NCBI GenBank assembly: GCA_002841375.1
Contig: PGZO01000008.1
Location: forward strand, 1 to 64,000
DNA from: Firmicutes bacterium HGW-Firmicutes-7
GTDB lineage: Bacteria; Bacillota; Clostridia; Lachnospirales; Vallitaleaceae
Reading direction: 5' to 3'
Length of the DNA stretch: 64,000 nucleotides
The position numbers were made by a program, and so were the translations under genes. Positions within the stretch are counted from its first letter, which is position 1. Each line of letters opens with the position of its first letter. Below, one piece after another: positions 1 to 8,423 of this stretch. The notes beneath the pieces were generated by a model. It was not told where the DNA came from, ran no database searches, and was given only the letters and a program-made list of their open reading frames with translations.

Positions 1-40
1 AAACAAACGATATAAGTTTATTTTTGGTCATCTGCTTTAT

Positions 41-190
41 TTTTAGTAAAAAAAGGAAGCATCGCTCGCTACTAAAAGTAGTTTTGCGACACCCCCTTCC
101 TTCCAAAATCAGTGGGGGCACCCACTGATGGGCAAGCAAAGCTTGCGTTAGGTTACGAGCTCGTAGCGAATGCGAAGGGCGAGTATATCC
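41..190. other. Cluster of short hairpins (structured intergenic DNA)
   Basis: No gene is visible here. Four inverted repeats lie end to end: CTACT/AGTAG near 70-82, ATCAGTGGG/CCCACTGAT (108-116 with 121-129, 4-nt loop), GCAAGC/GCTTGC (132-137 with 141-146), and the 12-bp palindrome TACGAGCTCGTA (154-165). The stretch is more GC-rich than the surrounding DNA. It could be part of a small mobile or REP-like element, or a structured RNA continuing past the left edge. Its function is unknown. Confidence 0.45.
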
Positions 191-194
191 CTTC

Positions 195-234
195 AAAAGC
201 AGCCAATGACTAGATACAATCATTGGCTGCTTTT
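195..234 (-). terminator. Hairpin terminator after cdaR (probably bidirectional)
   Basis: A perfect 15-bp stem (195-209 with 220-234, 10-nt loop) begins 9 bp past the cdaR stop. On the minus strand it is followed by only a short T tract. On the plus strand the T-run is better (TTTTTATTTA), so it may also stop transcription entering from the left. Confidence 0.75.
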
Positions 235-243
235 TATTTATTC

Positions 244-1455
244 TTAATCTTCTTTTACTAAATTAACCTTAATTAATGTTGGTGCAGTAATCATTTCCGT
301 ATTTGGTACCAATGTGAGATTTAGCTTTAAATCACTTACGCCCGCACCTAATCCACTCAGAGATATAGAGGGGTTCAACGATACAATAGATATTTTATCT
401 AAATCTGCTTTTGTTCCTCTAAAAGTAAGCACAATAGGTGTCGTATTTATAATTGCTGCTGTGTAATCTGGCTGCACATTAATTACACTAATGTCATTAG
501 GTTCTATTGAAATTACCTTTTCCTCTAGTTTATCTATACTAAGTGTAATTGTTACAATTTTTTCTCCACTCATAATTGTGATATTCGGCGCTAATAACTC
601 CTCCAGAGATACTTGCACGGTAAGATCCTCTGTTTGTCCTTCGAGATTTATGTTATTAATAATAATTGATTCAACTCCGCTAAGTATTTCATCTTTACCC
701 ATAACCGTTACATCATTAACGTTTATTTTAACTTCAGTTAAACGATAACCTGGTGCAACATTGTCTATTTGCTCAAATATTATTGGTAACGTTTTTTTCC
801 TAAGAATTGGTACTGCTACCTGCACACGATCCACATTTGCCACAATGGTAGTAACCACATTGTTTTCTTTATCCATCGCTTGCGGTGTAGCGAATAAGGT
901 AACATCCTTGTTTACGCCTTTAATGTTAATGGGAACTACAACACTAGTAACTAAATTAACTTGAGATTCTGGTCCTGTAATTTGTATTATGCTCGGTGTT
1001 ATTGCAGGCTCTAACGCCACATAAGATTCACTTGGTTCTCCATCAAAATAATATTGAACTTCTTTTTGAACGGAAATAATATCTTCAAGCGCAATTTTCA
1101 TGTCAGTGGGTCTCTTTTGCACAATTTGAATTCCATCTGGTACATCTATTTCAATATCTATTGCCCCCGTGATCGATACCTTTGACAAATCCACATAGGC
1201 CCTAATATCATCCTTCGTTAAACGGTCAACTATTTTTTTCTTTCCCCTTATACTTACACTGACTGTTTCTCCTTCTAAATACTCAATGGCTTTATTTTGC
1301 GTTGTAATTGCACTTGCATTTATCTTAACAACTTCTAAGTCATAGGATTTTGGAATAATTGGATCGTCATAATTCACAACAAGTAGCCACAAAAAAAATG
1401 CAGCAACAACAGATATGATTTTCCAACTTAATCTATTCGTTATCTTTTTTATCAT
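244..1455 (-). CDS. cdaR: CdaR, YbbR-domain regulator of diadenylate cyclase
   Basis: Membrane-anchored extracytoplasmic protein that binds and modulates the c-di-AMP synthase CdaA in Firmicutes. The 403-residue product has one N-terminal membrane segment (about residues 8-28, with the stretch AAFFLWLLVV). Beta-rich YbbR repeats make up the rest, ending KVNLVKED. The frame is open for 20 more codons upstream, but those overlap cdaA coding sequence. The ATG at 1455 (MIKKITNRLSW) has GGAAAGG 11 nt upstream and overlaps the cdaA end by 23 bp, the usual cdaA-cdaR coupling. In many Firmicutes glmM follows. Here a terminator follows at once and glmM is not in view. The assignment is firm from the cdaA linkage and topology. 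Confidence 0.9.
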   Translation of the reverse strand: MIKKITNRLSWKIISVVAAFFLWLLVVNYDDPIIPKSYDLEVVKINASAITTQNKAIEYLEGETVSVSIRGKKKIVDRLTKDDIRAYVDLSKVSITGAIDIEIDVPDGIQIVQKRPTDMKIALEDIISVQKEVQYYFDGEPSESYVALEPAITPSIIQITGPESQVNLVTSVVVPINIKGVNKDVTLFATPQAMDKENNVVTTIVANVDRVQVAVPILRKKTLPIIFEQIDNVAPGYRLTEVKINVNDVTVMGKDEILSGVESIIINNINLEGQTEDLTVQVSLEELLAPNITIMSGEKIVTITLSIDKLEEKVISIEPNDISVINVQPDYTAAIINTTPIVLTFRGTKADLDKISIVSLNPSISLSGLGAGVSDLKLNLTLVPNTEMITAPTLIKVNLVKED

Positions 1456-2317
1456 TTTTATGTCTACCTTTCCATATCTTGAATTTGTTGACATCAACAA
1501 TTTTCTTTTGAACATAAACCAATTTATTTTTTAAATAGTCGGTGTCTACATTCCTAATTAAATTCCCACCTAATGCCATAGAAATATAACCAGTTTCTTC
1601 GGATACAACGATAATTATACTATCTGTTACTTCTGTTAAGCCCACTGCAGCTCTATGCCTTGTTCCAAGTTCTTTACTTAGTGTCATATTTTCTGATAGA
1701 GGCAAATAGCAGGTAGCTGCAACAATTCTATTGTGTCTTATAATAACAGCACCATCATGTAACGGTGTGTTATGTTCGAAAATATTCACAAGCATTTGCT
1801 TCGATACTAAAGCATCAATCAAAATTCCTGTTCTTTCATACTCATCTAACTTAATATCCTGCTCTATTACGATTAACGCGCCTGTTTTAGCTTTTGACAT
1901 TTCATTAATTGCCTTTAATAATTCTTCTATTATATCAATCGTTAATTTTTCTGCTCGATCTCTCTGCTCCTCAAAAATGTTAATTGAAGCAAAAAGATTT
2001 TTCCTACCTAATTGTTCTAACGCTTTCCTTAGTTCTGGTTGAAATACAATTAAGAGCGCTGTAATACCAACACTAATTGTATTAGCAAAAATCCATAGTA
2101 TGGTATTTAGCTGAAAAATCATGGCTAAAATAGCGATCGCAAATAGCACAGCAATTCCTTTTACTAGCATCCATACTCGCGTTCCCTTTACCCACTTAAT
2201 TATTTGATAAATCACAAAAGCAATCATACTAATCTCAATAATATCTTTGATTGTTATGATTGGTAATTGGTATGTAAGAAGTTTTAAATTTTGCCAGACC
2301 TCTGAAAATGTAAACAC
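1433..2317 (-). CDS. cdaA: CdaA, membrane diadenylate cyclase
   Basis: Makes the second messenger c-di-AMP from two ATP. Three N-terminal membrane helices (about residues 28-95) are followed by the DAC domain. Its two signature motifs are intact: DGA (LHDGAVIIR, near residue 188) and RHRAA (near 220). The length (294 aa) is close to that of other CdaA proteins. The frame is open to a GTG at 2326, but the GTG at 2317 has AGAGG 8 nt upstream, so 2317 is preferred. Translationally coupled to cdaR downstream. Upstream lie two membrane proteins and a putative wall glycosidase in the same transcription unit. This suggests, without proving, coordination of c-di-AMP with envelope functions. Confidence 0.95.
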   Translation of the reverse strand: MFTFSEVWQNLKLLTYQLPIITIKDIIEISMIAFVIYQIIKWVKGTRVWMLVKGIAVLFAIAILAMIFQLNTILWIFANTISVGITALLIVFQPELRKALEQLGRKNLFASINIFEEQRDRAEKLTIDIIEELLKAINEMSKAKTGALIVIEQDIKLDEYERTGILIDALVSKQMLVNIFEHNTPLHDGAVIIRHNRIVAATCYLPLSENMTLSKELGTRHRAAVGLTEVTDSIIIVVSEETGYISMALGGNLIRNVDTDYLKNKLVYVQKKIVDVNKFKIWKGRHKNDKKDNE

Positions 2318-2336
2318 AGGTAACACCTCTTAACTT

Positions 2337-3266
2337 TTACTTGATTTTAGTTATCGCTTTTTCTGTTCTTGTTATTTTAACCTTTGGTATCGCCTTCACA
2401 AAGTAATAGTAAGTTTCATCTTCAAACTGCACTTTCTCTGTCCGAGGATAGTGAAGGGAGAATCTCATAAACTGAGCAACGGAACATATAACTGCAGCTA
2501 CTATGCTCCCGAGAAGAACATTTATAATAGAAATATCTGCCTTTAATATAAGAATTCCTACTATAAATCCAAGTATATTTACTGTAGCGCCAGCGCCAAT
2601 TGCAATGTACCATACATAATCATATTCTAAATTGCTTACAATATACGTAACTAATAGTACCGCTGCAAATACAATTATAGTTAGTAATATACTTGTATCT
2701 GTTACCATAATATTAACCATATGCTTATACATTAGCATGATCGTTTGTGGCATATCGTATAAGGATTCTGATTGAAGCTGCAACAATCCAGGTATATATA
2801 TTGAAAACTTATAAGCTAAAACACCCGTACATACCGCTACTATTGCAGTTGGACCAAAGAATAATCCTGCAAATATTGGCGCGATGTACCCTACCTTAAG
2901 TACAAATAAGAGAGGGACTATAATAACAAAATAGGCCATCTTTGGATAGATTCTTATAAATAGCAAGTAAATAATCAACATACAAACTGCTAATATAAGT
3001 GTTGCTTCTAAAGATATGGCCACCAATTGAAAACTTATAAAAGCAATAGCCAATAATACAACCCAACTTCCTGGTATAAAAATAGAAATTGTTGCTAATA
3101 ATAGCATCATTAAAAATTCACCCATTGATAACTGATCGCTTAAAGATTTATTTAGCAAACCCAAAACACTAAAGAAAATTAAAAATTTCCCAATGGGAAC
3201 AATGGCTTTCTCAAATTTAGTATAAAAACTAATGATCATTTCTTTTATTTCAAATAGTTTTGACAT
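2337..3266 (-). CDS. Conserved multi-pass membrane protein, unknown function
   Basis: A 309-residue, very hydrophobic protein with roughly eight predicted membrane segments between residues 20 and 270. It has a short cytosolic start (MSKLFEIKEMII) and a basic tail (VKITRTEKAITKIK). No catalytic or transporter motif is recognisable. Similar proteins in clostridial genomes are sometimes labelled ABC permease, but no ATPase or binding protein is nearby, so that label is not supported. GGGAG sits 7 nt before the ATG. It lies 12 bp after the small protein gene upstream and about 20 bp before cdaA, so co-transcription is very likely. It may be an accessory factor of the CdaA/CdaR membrane complex; this is inference from position only. 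Confidence 0.75.
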   Translation of the reverse strand: MSKLFEIKEMIISFYTKFEKAIVPIGKFLIFFSVLGLLNKSLSDQLSMGEFLMMLLLATISIFIPGSWVVLLAIAFISFQLVAISLEATLILAVCMLIIYLLFIRIYPKMAYFVIIVPLLFVLKVGYIAPIFAGLFFGPTAIVAVCTGVLAYKFSIYIPGLLQLQSESLYDMPQTIMLMYKHMVNIMVTDTSILLTIIVFAAVLLVTYIVSNLEYDYVWYIAIGAGATVNILGFIVGILILKADISIINVLLGSIVAAVICSVAQFMRFSLHYPRTEKVQFEDETYYYFVKAIPKVKITRTEKAITKIK

Positions 3267-3278
3267 TTGTATTCTCCC

Positions 3279-3668
3279 TTACTGCTCCAATTGGATTTTC
3301 TCTAAATCCTGAAGTAATTTCTCGTATTCTTTAATTCTTTCTTTGGACTCCATGTATTCTTTATTATAATTCATTGTCGATAATATTGTATACCCTACGA
3401 TGAATAAAACCCATACAATTATATATTTAATGCCCAAATGAATGAGTGTATACGTTGTTGTAGTAGTAAGGCTATCCATAACTGTGCTAGAGAACTCTAT
3501 ACTAAATAGAATAATTAATGCAAAAGTTACGCTGAGTTGCATTTTGAAGTTTTTTAAAGATACATAATCCTTTTGATAATATTGGGCTTTCATAATGTCA
3601 TTTTTGCCGTGTTTCTTTTCATAAACAGCAATATGCGTCATAATCCTAACCTTTTCTTTATCAATCAT
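3279..3668 (-). CDS. Small membrane protein, unknown function
   Basis: A 129-residue protein with a charged N-terminus (about residues 1-40, rich in Lys and Tyr). Two membrane helices follow (about 43-63 and 78-98, separated by a Thr-rich loop TTTTTYT). The C-terminal tail is a predicted amphipathic coiled coil (YMESKERIKEYEKLLQDLEK). No family was recognised. The start is supported by GAGGTG 5 nt upstream. It lies between the putative glycosidase and the larger membrane protein with gaps of only 12 bp each, so all belong to one operon. It may scaffold the neighbouring membrane protein, but no direct evidence exists. Confidence 0.7.
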   Translation of the reverse strand: MIDKEKVRIMTHIAVYEKKHGKNDIMKAQYYQKDYVSLKNFKMQLSVTFALIILFSIEFSSTVMDSLTTTTTYTLIHLGIKYIIVWVLFIVGYTILSTMNYNKEYMESKERIKEYEKLLQDLEKIQLEQ

Positions 3669-3680
3669 GAACTCACCTCT

Positions 3681-4970
3681 TTATTTAGCGATTAAGCCTT
3701 CCCTACTATAGCGATTGCCTGAATTCCATAACAACCATTCATCAAGTCCTGCATCATACGCTCCCTGAATTTGTTTTCTAATTGCTTCGCCATCATAGGT
3801 CATATAATTGCCCGCTCCAAGGTATGATGCAGTAAATGACTGCAACCAAGGACGTACAATTGGCTTGTTCTCTCCTTCAGTTATTAGGTCTAATACCTTG
3901 TTAGAATCTTGCATTGAACCATAGATTATTTCATATGGAAATAAGTCTGGTGGCTGTGATGCAGGTATCCCATAATAACCTCTTCCATAATGAGAAGGAT
4001 ATACCATAGGACAGATTACGTCAAGTCTTTTTGCCATTTCTAGATAATTTTGTCCAATCATATTCGCATCGATCTCACTAACTATTATCGTTCCAAAAAC
4101 ATCTGCTGATATTTTAACGTCATAAGGTTCCAGCTCTTTTTTTGCATACTCTAAAAAGTGCAAAATAACATCAGTTCTAGTTATTGACGGATCAATTTCG
4201 CCGCCAAAATCAGCTCCTTCTAATGAATGTGTTGCTTCAAAACGTATATAGTCAAACTGAATTTCCTTAAAGCCTGATTTTGCGGCTTCCTTTGCTACGT
4301 CAATGATATACTTCCAAGAATCCTCATTGTATGGGCTAATCCAGGAAACATTTTTATAATGAAACAAGCTTCCATCTTTGTTCTTAATGGCATACTTCGT
4401 AACATGACTTGATAAATATGGGTCCTTAAAGGCTACAATTCTTGCAATAGGATATATATTATTATCGTACAACTTATCCATTACTTCGTCAATATTTTTT
4501 ATTGCATAATATTCTGCACCGATTTCATCAGCCAATGGTACATCCATATCATAAGTAATATATCCATTGTCATTTTTCACATCAATTACAAAAGCATTGA
4601 TTACCGTTTCATTGGCAAGATTAATTAGATTATCAAGTGATGCTTGAATACCAGCCGTATTTGCCGTCAAAAAAATCCCTCTAATCGGTTCCCTAATTGA
4701 ATAATCAACAGAGATCGTATTATCAACAATCATAAAGTCGTTCAAATCAACGACCGCACCAGACTTTTTCAAAATATCAAAATTAAGTTCTTCACCCGAA
4801 CCTATATATCTATACAAAAAAGCAATTACTACAATACTAATCCCACAACAAAATAAAATCAACCAACCTTTAACTGCACGTCTATTAATATCTTTTCCTT
4901 TTTTTTGAGCTTTAAGCTTTTCATGATGCTCAATTTTATCTAGTTTCTCTTTTAGCGTTTTTCTGTCCAT
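3681..4970 (-). CDS. Putative glycoside hydrolase (DUF4015 family), membrane-anchored
   Basis: A 429-residue protein with a Lys-rich cytosolic start, one membrane anchor (about residues 35-55, LILFCCGISIVVIAFLY) and a large extracytoplasmic TIM-barrel-like domain. The latter matches what I know of the DUF4015 putative glycosyl hydrolase family. Features include RGIFLTANTAG near residue 97, NAFVIDVKNDNG, GFKEIQFDYIRF, ISADVFG, and VICPMVYPSHYG. The acidic residues in the FDYIRF and KISADVFG strands are plausible catalytic or substrate-binding groups. The substrate is unknown; cell-wall or exopolysaccharide glycans are reasonable guesses. First gene of the unit leading to cdaA-cdaR, with an extended -10 promoter about 55 bp upstream. 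GGGGTG precedes the ATG. Confidence 0.8.
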   Translation of the reverse strand: MDRKTLKEKLDKIEHHEKLKAQKKGKDINRRAVKGWLILFCCGISIVVIAFLYRYIGSGEELNFDILKKSGAVVDLNDFMIVDNTISVDYSIREPIRGIFLTANTAGIQASLDNLINLANETVINAFVIDVKNDNGYITYDMDVPLADEIGAEYYAIKNIDEVMDKLYDNNIYPIARIVAFKDPYLSSHVTKYAIKNKDGSLFHYKNVSWISPYNEDSWKYIIDVAKEAAKSGFKEIQFDYIRFEATHSLEGADFGGEIDPSITRTDVILHFLEYAKKELEPYDVKISADVFGTIIVSEIDANMIGQNYLEMAKRLDVICPMVYPSHYGRGYYGIPASQPPDLFPYEIIYGSMQDSNKVLDLITEGENKPIVRPWLQSFTASYLGAGNYMTYDGEAIRKQIQGAYDAGLDEWLLWNSGNRYSREGLIAK

Positions 4971-5023
4971 TGTGTTTCACCCCGTATGAAAAATATAATG
5001 TGTCATTTCATTACATGTTCTTT

Positions 5024-5032
5024 ATTATATCA
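5024..5032 (-). promoter_or_regulatory. Extended -10 promoter candidate for the 4970-to-244 operon
   Basis: The minus strand reads TGATATAAT, an extended -10 element, 54 bp upstream of the glycosidase ATG. No good -35 hexamer is present at the usual distance, as is typical of extended -10 promoters. Confidence 0.5.
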
Positions 5033-5192
5033 CATCAATTGACGCTTTTCGACAGTTATTATTATAAAATGATTTAACCTTTATTATTATGTACAGAAAC
5101 TTAAGAATCAATGTGATGCAACATACGACAATCTATGTAATACTTGTTTATTCAACAAATAATTCCATAGGATTTTTTTCTTAAAACAAAAG

Positions 5193-5280
5193 TAGGACAA
5201 GAAAATCGGCTGCGTCGATTAAAATCCTCGTTACACATCTACCGCTTTTCCAATTACTTATGCAGAACTTTCCTAGCAAA
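5193..5280 (-). repeat. Dispersed intergenic repeat, copy 1
   Basis: Within the 350-bp gene-free stretch 4971-5321. Read on the minus strand it begins with the block CTAGGAAAG-TCTGCA-AAGT and ends with GCAGCCGATTTTCT-GT. The same blocks in the same order and spacing occur at 30801-30890 on the plus strand. The middles are diverged. No coding capacity is seen. Confidence 0.5.
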
Positions 5281-5310
5281 TAAAAAAAGCCTTGCATTAA
5301 ATGCAAAGCT
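5281..5310 (-). terminator. Terminator of lysS
   Basis: The minus strand forms AGCTTTGCAT-TTA-ATGCAAGGCT, with one mismatch in ten pairs, followed by a seven-T run. It lies just after the lysS stop. Confidence 0.85.
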
Positions 5311-5321
5311 TTTGTATCAAT

Positions 5322-6809
5322 TTATTTATTTTTCATCGTTGGAAATAATAATACATCTCTAATTGAGTAAGAGTCTGTAAGCAGCATAATCAAACGATCA
5401 ATGCCAATTCCAAGTCCACCAGTTGGTGGCATACCATACTCAAGCGCTGTTAAGAAGTCTTCGTCAATCATATTGGCTTCTTCGTCTCCTGCAGCTCTTA
5501 ATGATTCTTGATGTTCGAAACGACCTCTCTGATCAATCGGATCATTTAGCTCCGAAAAAGCATTTGCAAACTCTCTCTTTGTAATAAATAGCTCAAATCT
5601 TTCTGTATATTCAGGTTGATCCGGCTTTCTCTTCGCAAGAGGAGAAATCTCTACTGGATGGTCCATAATAAACGTTGGTTGAACTAAGTGATGTTCTACA
5701 AAGGCTTCAAAGAATATGTTAATGACATCTCCTTTTTTCAAATGCGCTTTAACTTCAATATTTTTATCTTTTGCTATTTTTTTAGCTTCCTCATCATTCT
5801 TAACTTGATCAAAATCTATACCTGTAAACTTCTTAACAGCTTCAACCATCGTTAAACGTTCAAAGGGTTTACCAAGATCGATTTCAATGTCATCGTAAGT
5901 AACTATTGTCTTACCCAAAACCTTATTCGCTAAATATTTGAACAACTCTTCTGTTAAATCCATCATACCATGATAGTCTGTATATGCCTGATATAACTCA
6001 AGCAGTGTAAATTCTGGATTATGTCTAACTGAAAGACCTTCATTTCTAAATACCCTTCCCATCTCATATACACGATCAAATCCACCAACAATTAATCTTT
6101 TTAAGTACAATTCTAAAGAAATACGCATATGAACCTTCATATCAAGTGCATTATGATGTGTAATAAATGGTCTAGCAGCTGCGCCACCAGGTATATCTAT
6201 TAACATAGGTGTTTCTACTTCTAAAAAATCTTTACCATCTAAAAAAGCTCTAATTTCCTTTAAAATCTGTGAACGTTTTATGAAAGTGTCTTTTACTTCT
6301 GGATTAACTATAAGATCTAAATATCTCTGACGATATCTAACATCTGTGTCTTTTAATCCATGAAACTTTTCGGGTAATATTTGTAGACTTTTTGATAAAA
6401 GTGTAATCTTCTCTGCTTTAACAGATATTTCACCCTTTTGTGTTCTAAATACCTCACCCTTAATTCCAATAATATCTCCAAGATCATAATGCTTAAAAAC
6501 AGAATAATCCTCTTCTCCAATTCCATCCTTTTTAACATAGGATTGGATTTGTCCACTTTTATCTTGAATATGGCAGAAAGATGCTTTACCCATAATTCTT
6601 TTTGTCATAATTCTTCCTGCTACCGTCACAACTTGACCTTCAAGGACTTCAAAATTTTCAAAAATATCCTTTCCAGTATGTGAGACTTCAAATTTTGTCA
6701 CTTCAAAAGGGTCTTTTCCTTGTTCTTGAAGCTCCTTAAGTTTAGTTCTTCTGATTTTAAGCAGTTCGTGTATATCCTGTTCTTCAACTTGATTATTATT
6801 ATCTGACAC
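5322..6809 (-). CDS. lysS: Lysyl-tRNA synthetase, class II
   Basis: Charges tRNA-Lys with lysine. The 495-residue product has an N-terminal helix and OB-fold anticodon-binding domain (about 60-165, with [11 protein letters not shown]). The class II catalytic core follows: motif 2 [13 protein letters not shown] (about 255-267) and motif 3 [13 protein letters not shown] near the C-terminus. The length matches bacterial LysS. The frame reaches a TTG at 6815. The GTG at 6809 lies 9 nt after AAGGAG and is the better start. greA lies 24 bp upstream, a common Firmicutes arrangement, and both share the promoter at 7393-7421. No T-box leader was noticed. Confidence 0.96.
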   Translation of the reverse strand: MSDNNNQVEEQDIHELLKIRRTKLKELQEQGKDPFEVTKFEVSHTGKDIFENFEVLEGQVVTVAGRIMTKRIMGKASFCHIQDKSGQIQSYVKKDGIGEEDYSVFKHYDLGDIIGIKGEVFRTQKGEISVKAEKITLLSKSLQILPEKFHGLKDTDVRYRQRYLDLIVNPEVKDTFIKRSQILKEIRAFLDGKDFLEVETPMLIDIPGGAAARPFITHHNALDMKVHMRISLELYLKRLIVGGFDRVYEMGRVFRNEGLSVRHNPEFTLLELYQAYTDYHGMMDLTEELFKYLANKVLGKTIVTYDDIEIDLGKPFERLTMVEAVKKFTGIDFDQVKNDEEAKKIAKDKNIEVKAHLKKGDVINIFFEAFVEHHLVQPTFIMDHPVEISPLAKRKPDQPEYTERFELFITKREFANAFSELNDPIDQRGRFEHQESLRAAGDEEANMIDEDFLTALEYGMPPTGGLGIGIDRLIMLLTDSYSIRDVLLFPTMKNK

Positions 6810-6833
6810 CTTCAAACACTCCTTTATTTCAAC

Positions 6834-7310
6834 TTATCTGTGTATTTCTAGAACCTTAAACTTTAAGGATCCTGCTGGCGTATTTACTATAGCTTCTTCC
6901 CCTACGGAAAGTCCAAGTAAAGCTTCTCCAACTGGTGATTCATTTGATATTTTACCTAATAGAGGCGCAGACTCAGCTGAACCTACAATGGCAAAATCCA
7001 CTTCTTCATCTAGATCACAGTCAAACAATCTAACTTTACAACCAATATTAATCGTACTCAAATCAACTTCATCTTCATCTATTACTTCCACATTTTTAAG
7101 CATTTTTTCTAGATGCGCAATTCTCGCTTCTATTGATCCTTGTTCATCTTTTGCCGCATCGTATTCTGCATTTTCAGATAAATCACCTTGGGCTCTTGCT
7201 TCCTTAATGATTTCAGCAATTTCTTTTCTTTTTACAACTTTAAGATTCTGTAATTCTTCTTCAAGATCTTTTAAACCGCTGTACGTGAGTATAATTTTTT
7301 TTTCTGCCAT
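6834..7310 (-). CDS. greA: Transcript cleavage factor GreA
   Basis: Rescues backtracked RNA polymerase by stimulating cleavage of the nascent RNA. The 158-residue product has the N-terminal coiled coil with the GreA signature (AEIIKEARAQGDLSENAEY, about 32-50). The tip acidic residues are D-L-S-E-N-A-E. The C-terminal FKBP-like domain ends TPAGSLKFKVLEI. Length is standard. AAGGTG lies 7 nt before the ATG. First gene of greA-lysS. Confidence 0.96.
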   Translation of the reverse strand: MAEKKIILTYSGLKDLEEELQNLKVVKRKEIAEIIKEARAQGDLSENAEYDAAKDEQGSIEARIAHLEKMLKNVEVIDEDEVDLSTINIGCKVRLFDCDLDEEVDFAIVGSAESAPLLGKISNESPVGEALLGLSVGEEAIVNTPAGSLKFKVLEIHR

Positions 7311-7392
7311 TCTCCTGCACCTTCCTATTTCTTATTCTATTATAACATTAACCCCATATTATACAGCACATAAATGCATAATTATTCTTGCT

Positions 7393-7421
7393 ATTATAAC
7401 GTAAACTATTTTTATTGTCAA
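7393..7421 (-). promoter_or_regulatory. Consensus sigma-A promoter of greA-lysS
   Basis: On the minus strand the -35 is TTGACA (7416-7421) and the -10 is TATAAT (7393-7398), with exactly 17 bp between. Both hexamers match the vegetative consensus at all positions. It lies about 83 bp upstream of the greA ATG. Confidence 0.9.
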
Positions 7422-7446
7422 GCTAATTAATCCTCTAAGACTTAAG

Positions 7447-8373
7447 TTAGAAGTGGATTAACTCGAATTTTACAGGGTATTTTTTTAGTACCTTATCAAT
7501 TCTATCCTTAACATTATTTCTATAACCATGTAAGTACATATTTTTAAGTGCTAGGTCACTGTTTAATATTATTCCTAGCAACAAGTCTGAGCTCCATTTT
7601 TGGTCTAGATAATAAGAATCAAATGTATTAATAATACATAGATCCTTTCTCTTGATTTTTGTATTGAGCAATACTTCCTCATCAGAAAAAAAATCAATTA
7701 ATACAGCATTTGCTTGGTAACAGTAAAAAAGTTTATCATGATCCTTATTACACTGAATGACCAGATCACCTTCAATTTCTTGTCTAAGTCGCTTATCTTT
7801 AACTTGAATTGCTAAACCAGTTTCTTCATATATTTCAGCAAGCTTTTTTTCATAACGTGAGGGGGTTTCAGTTACAAGTGTCAATGAATTCATATCATAC
7901 GCAGCATGGTCTAATACAAACTCAACATCTGTAGATGCTCCATCTACAATAACGTATCTAATCTCTTTAGATGGTTTATTAATCTCCTTTTTTGCTTCTT
8001 GAATGATTTCATTAATATAGAGCAAACCTAATGTGCCCCCTATGGAAACCGCAAGGTTAAATTGATGCCTATATTTTTTTAGCGTGCTATCTAAAACCAA
8101 AATATCAATATCATAATTTATTAGATGTTGATTAAATGACTGAATAATACTAGTTATGTAATCTTCATCTTCTTTCTTCGTCGGTTTGATAATAGGTATT
8201 TTTATATAATATCCTGGAATGTTAGCATATGAAATCTCTTCTATTGTATTTGGAAACTTTTTAATCAAATGTTTTTTTATCATTTTATCAGTACAAAACC
8301 TAATGAGCGGATTTCCTAACGGTATTTCATTAATTTCTTCAAAGCAGTCAACATAGGCATACCTTTTTTGCAT
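7447..8373 (-). CDS. Unknown protein with Rossmann-like C-terminal half
   Basis: A 308-residue soluble protein of no family I can name. The N-terminal 110 residues carry a Pro/Ile-rich segment (PLGNPLIRF, IPGYYIKIP). From about residue 130 there is an alternating beta-alpha pattern (IRYVIVDGASTDVEFVLDHA, LTLVTETPSRYEKKLAEIYEE, GDLVIQCN). It resembles the NAD(P)-binding domains of shikimate dehydrogenase or glutamyl-tRNA reductase, though the glycine-rich loop is atypical (DGAST). Start supported by GGTGG 4 nt upstream. It follows dusB by 50 bp and ends the pantothenate-CoA-dusB run. A dehydrogenase-like or sensor role is speculative. Confidence 0.7.
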   Translation of the reverse strand: MQKRYAYVDCFEEINEIPLGNPLIRFCTDKMIKKHLIKKFPNTIEEISYANIPGYYIKIPIIKPTKKEDEDYITSIIQSFNQHLINYDIDILVLDSTLKKYRHQFNLAVSIGGTLGLLYINEIIQEAKKEINKPSKEIRYVIVDGASTDVEFVLDHAAYDMNSLTLVTETPSRYEKKLAEIYEETGLAIQVKDKRLRQEIEGDLVIQCNKDHDKLFYCYQANAVLIDFFSDEEVLLNTKIKRKDLCIINTFDSYYLDQKWSSDLLLGIILNSDLALKNMYLHGYRNNVKDRIDKVLKKYPVKFELIHF

Positions 8374-8423
8374 ACTACCACCTTTTTTAATATTTACTAT
8401 AATCTATTGCTTACAAGGTTGTA

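Noticed and set aside
1433-1515. Longer CdaR start at 1515
   Set aside because: The extra 20 residues overlap cdaA coding sequence and read as its shadow; the internal ATG at 1455 has the ribosome-binding site and matches the family start.
6810-7310. T-box or other riboswitch controlling lysS
   Set aside because: lysS follows greA by 24 bp; no leader long enough for a T-box exists, and no specifier or T-box sequence was seen.
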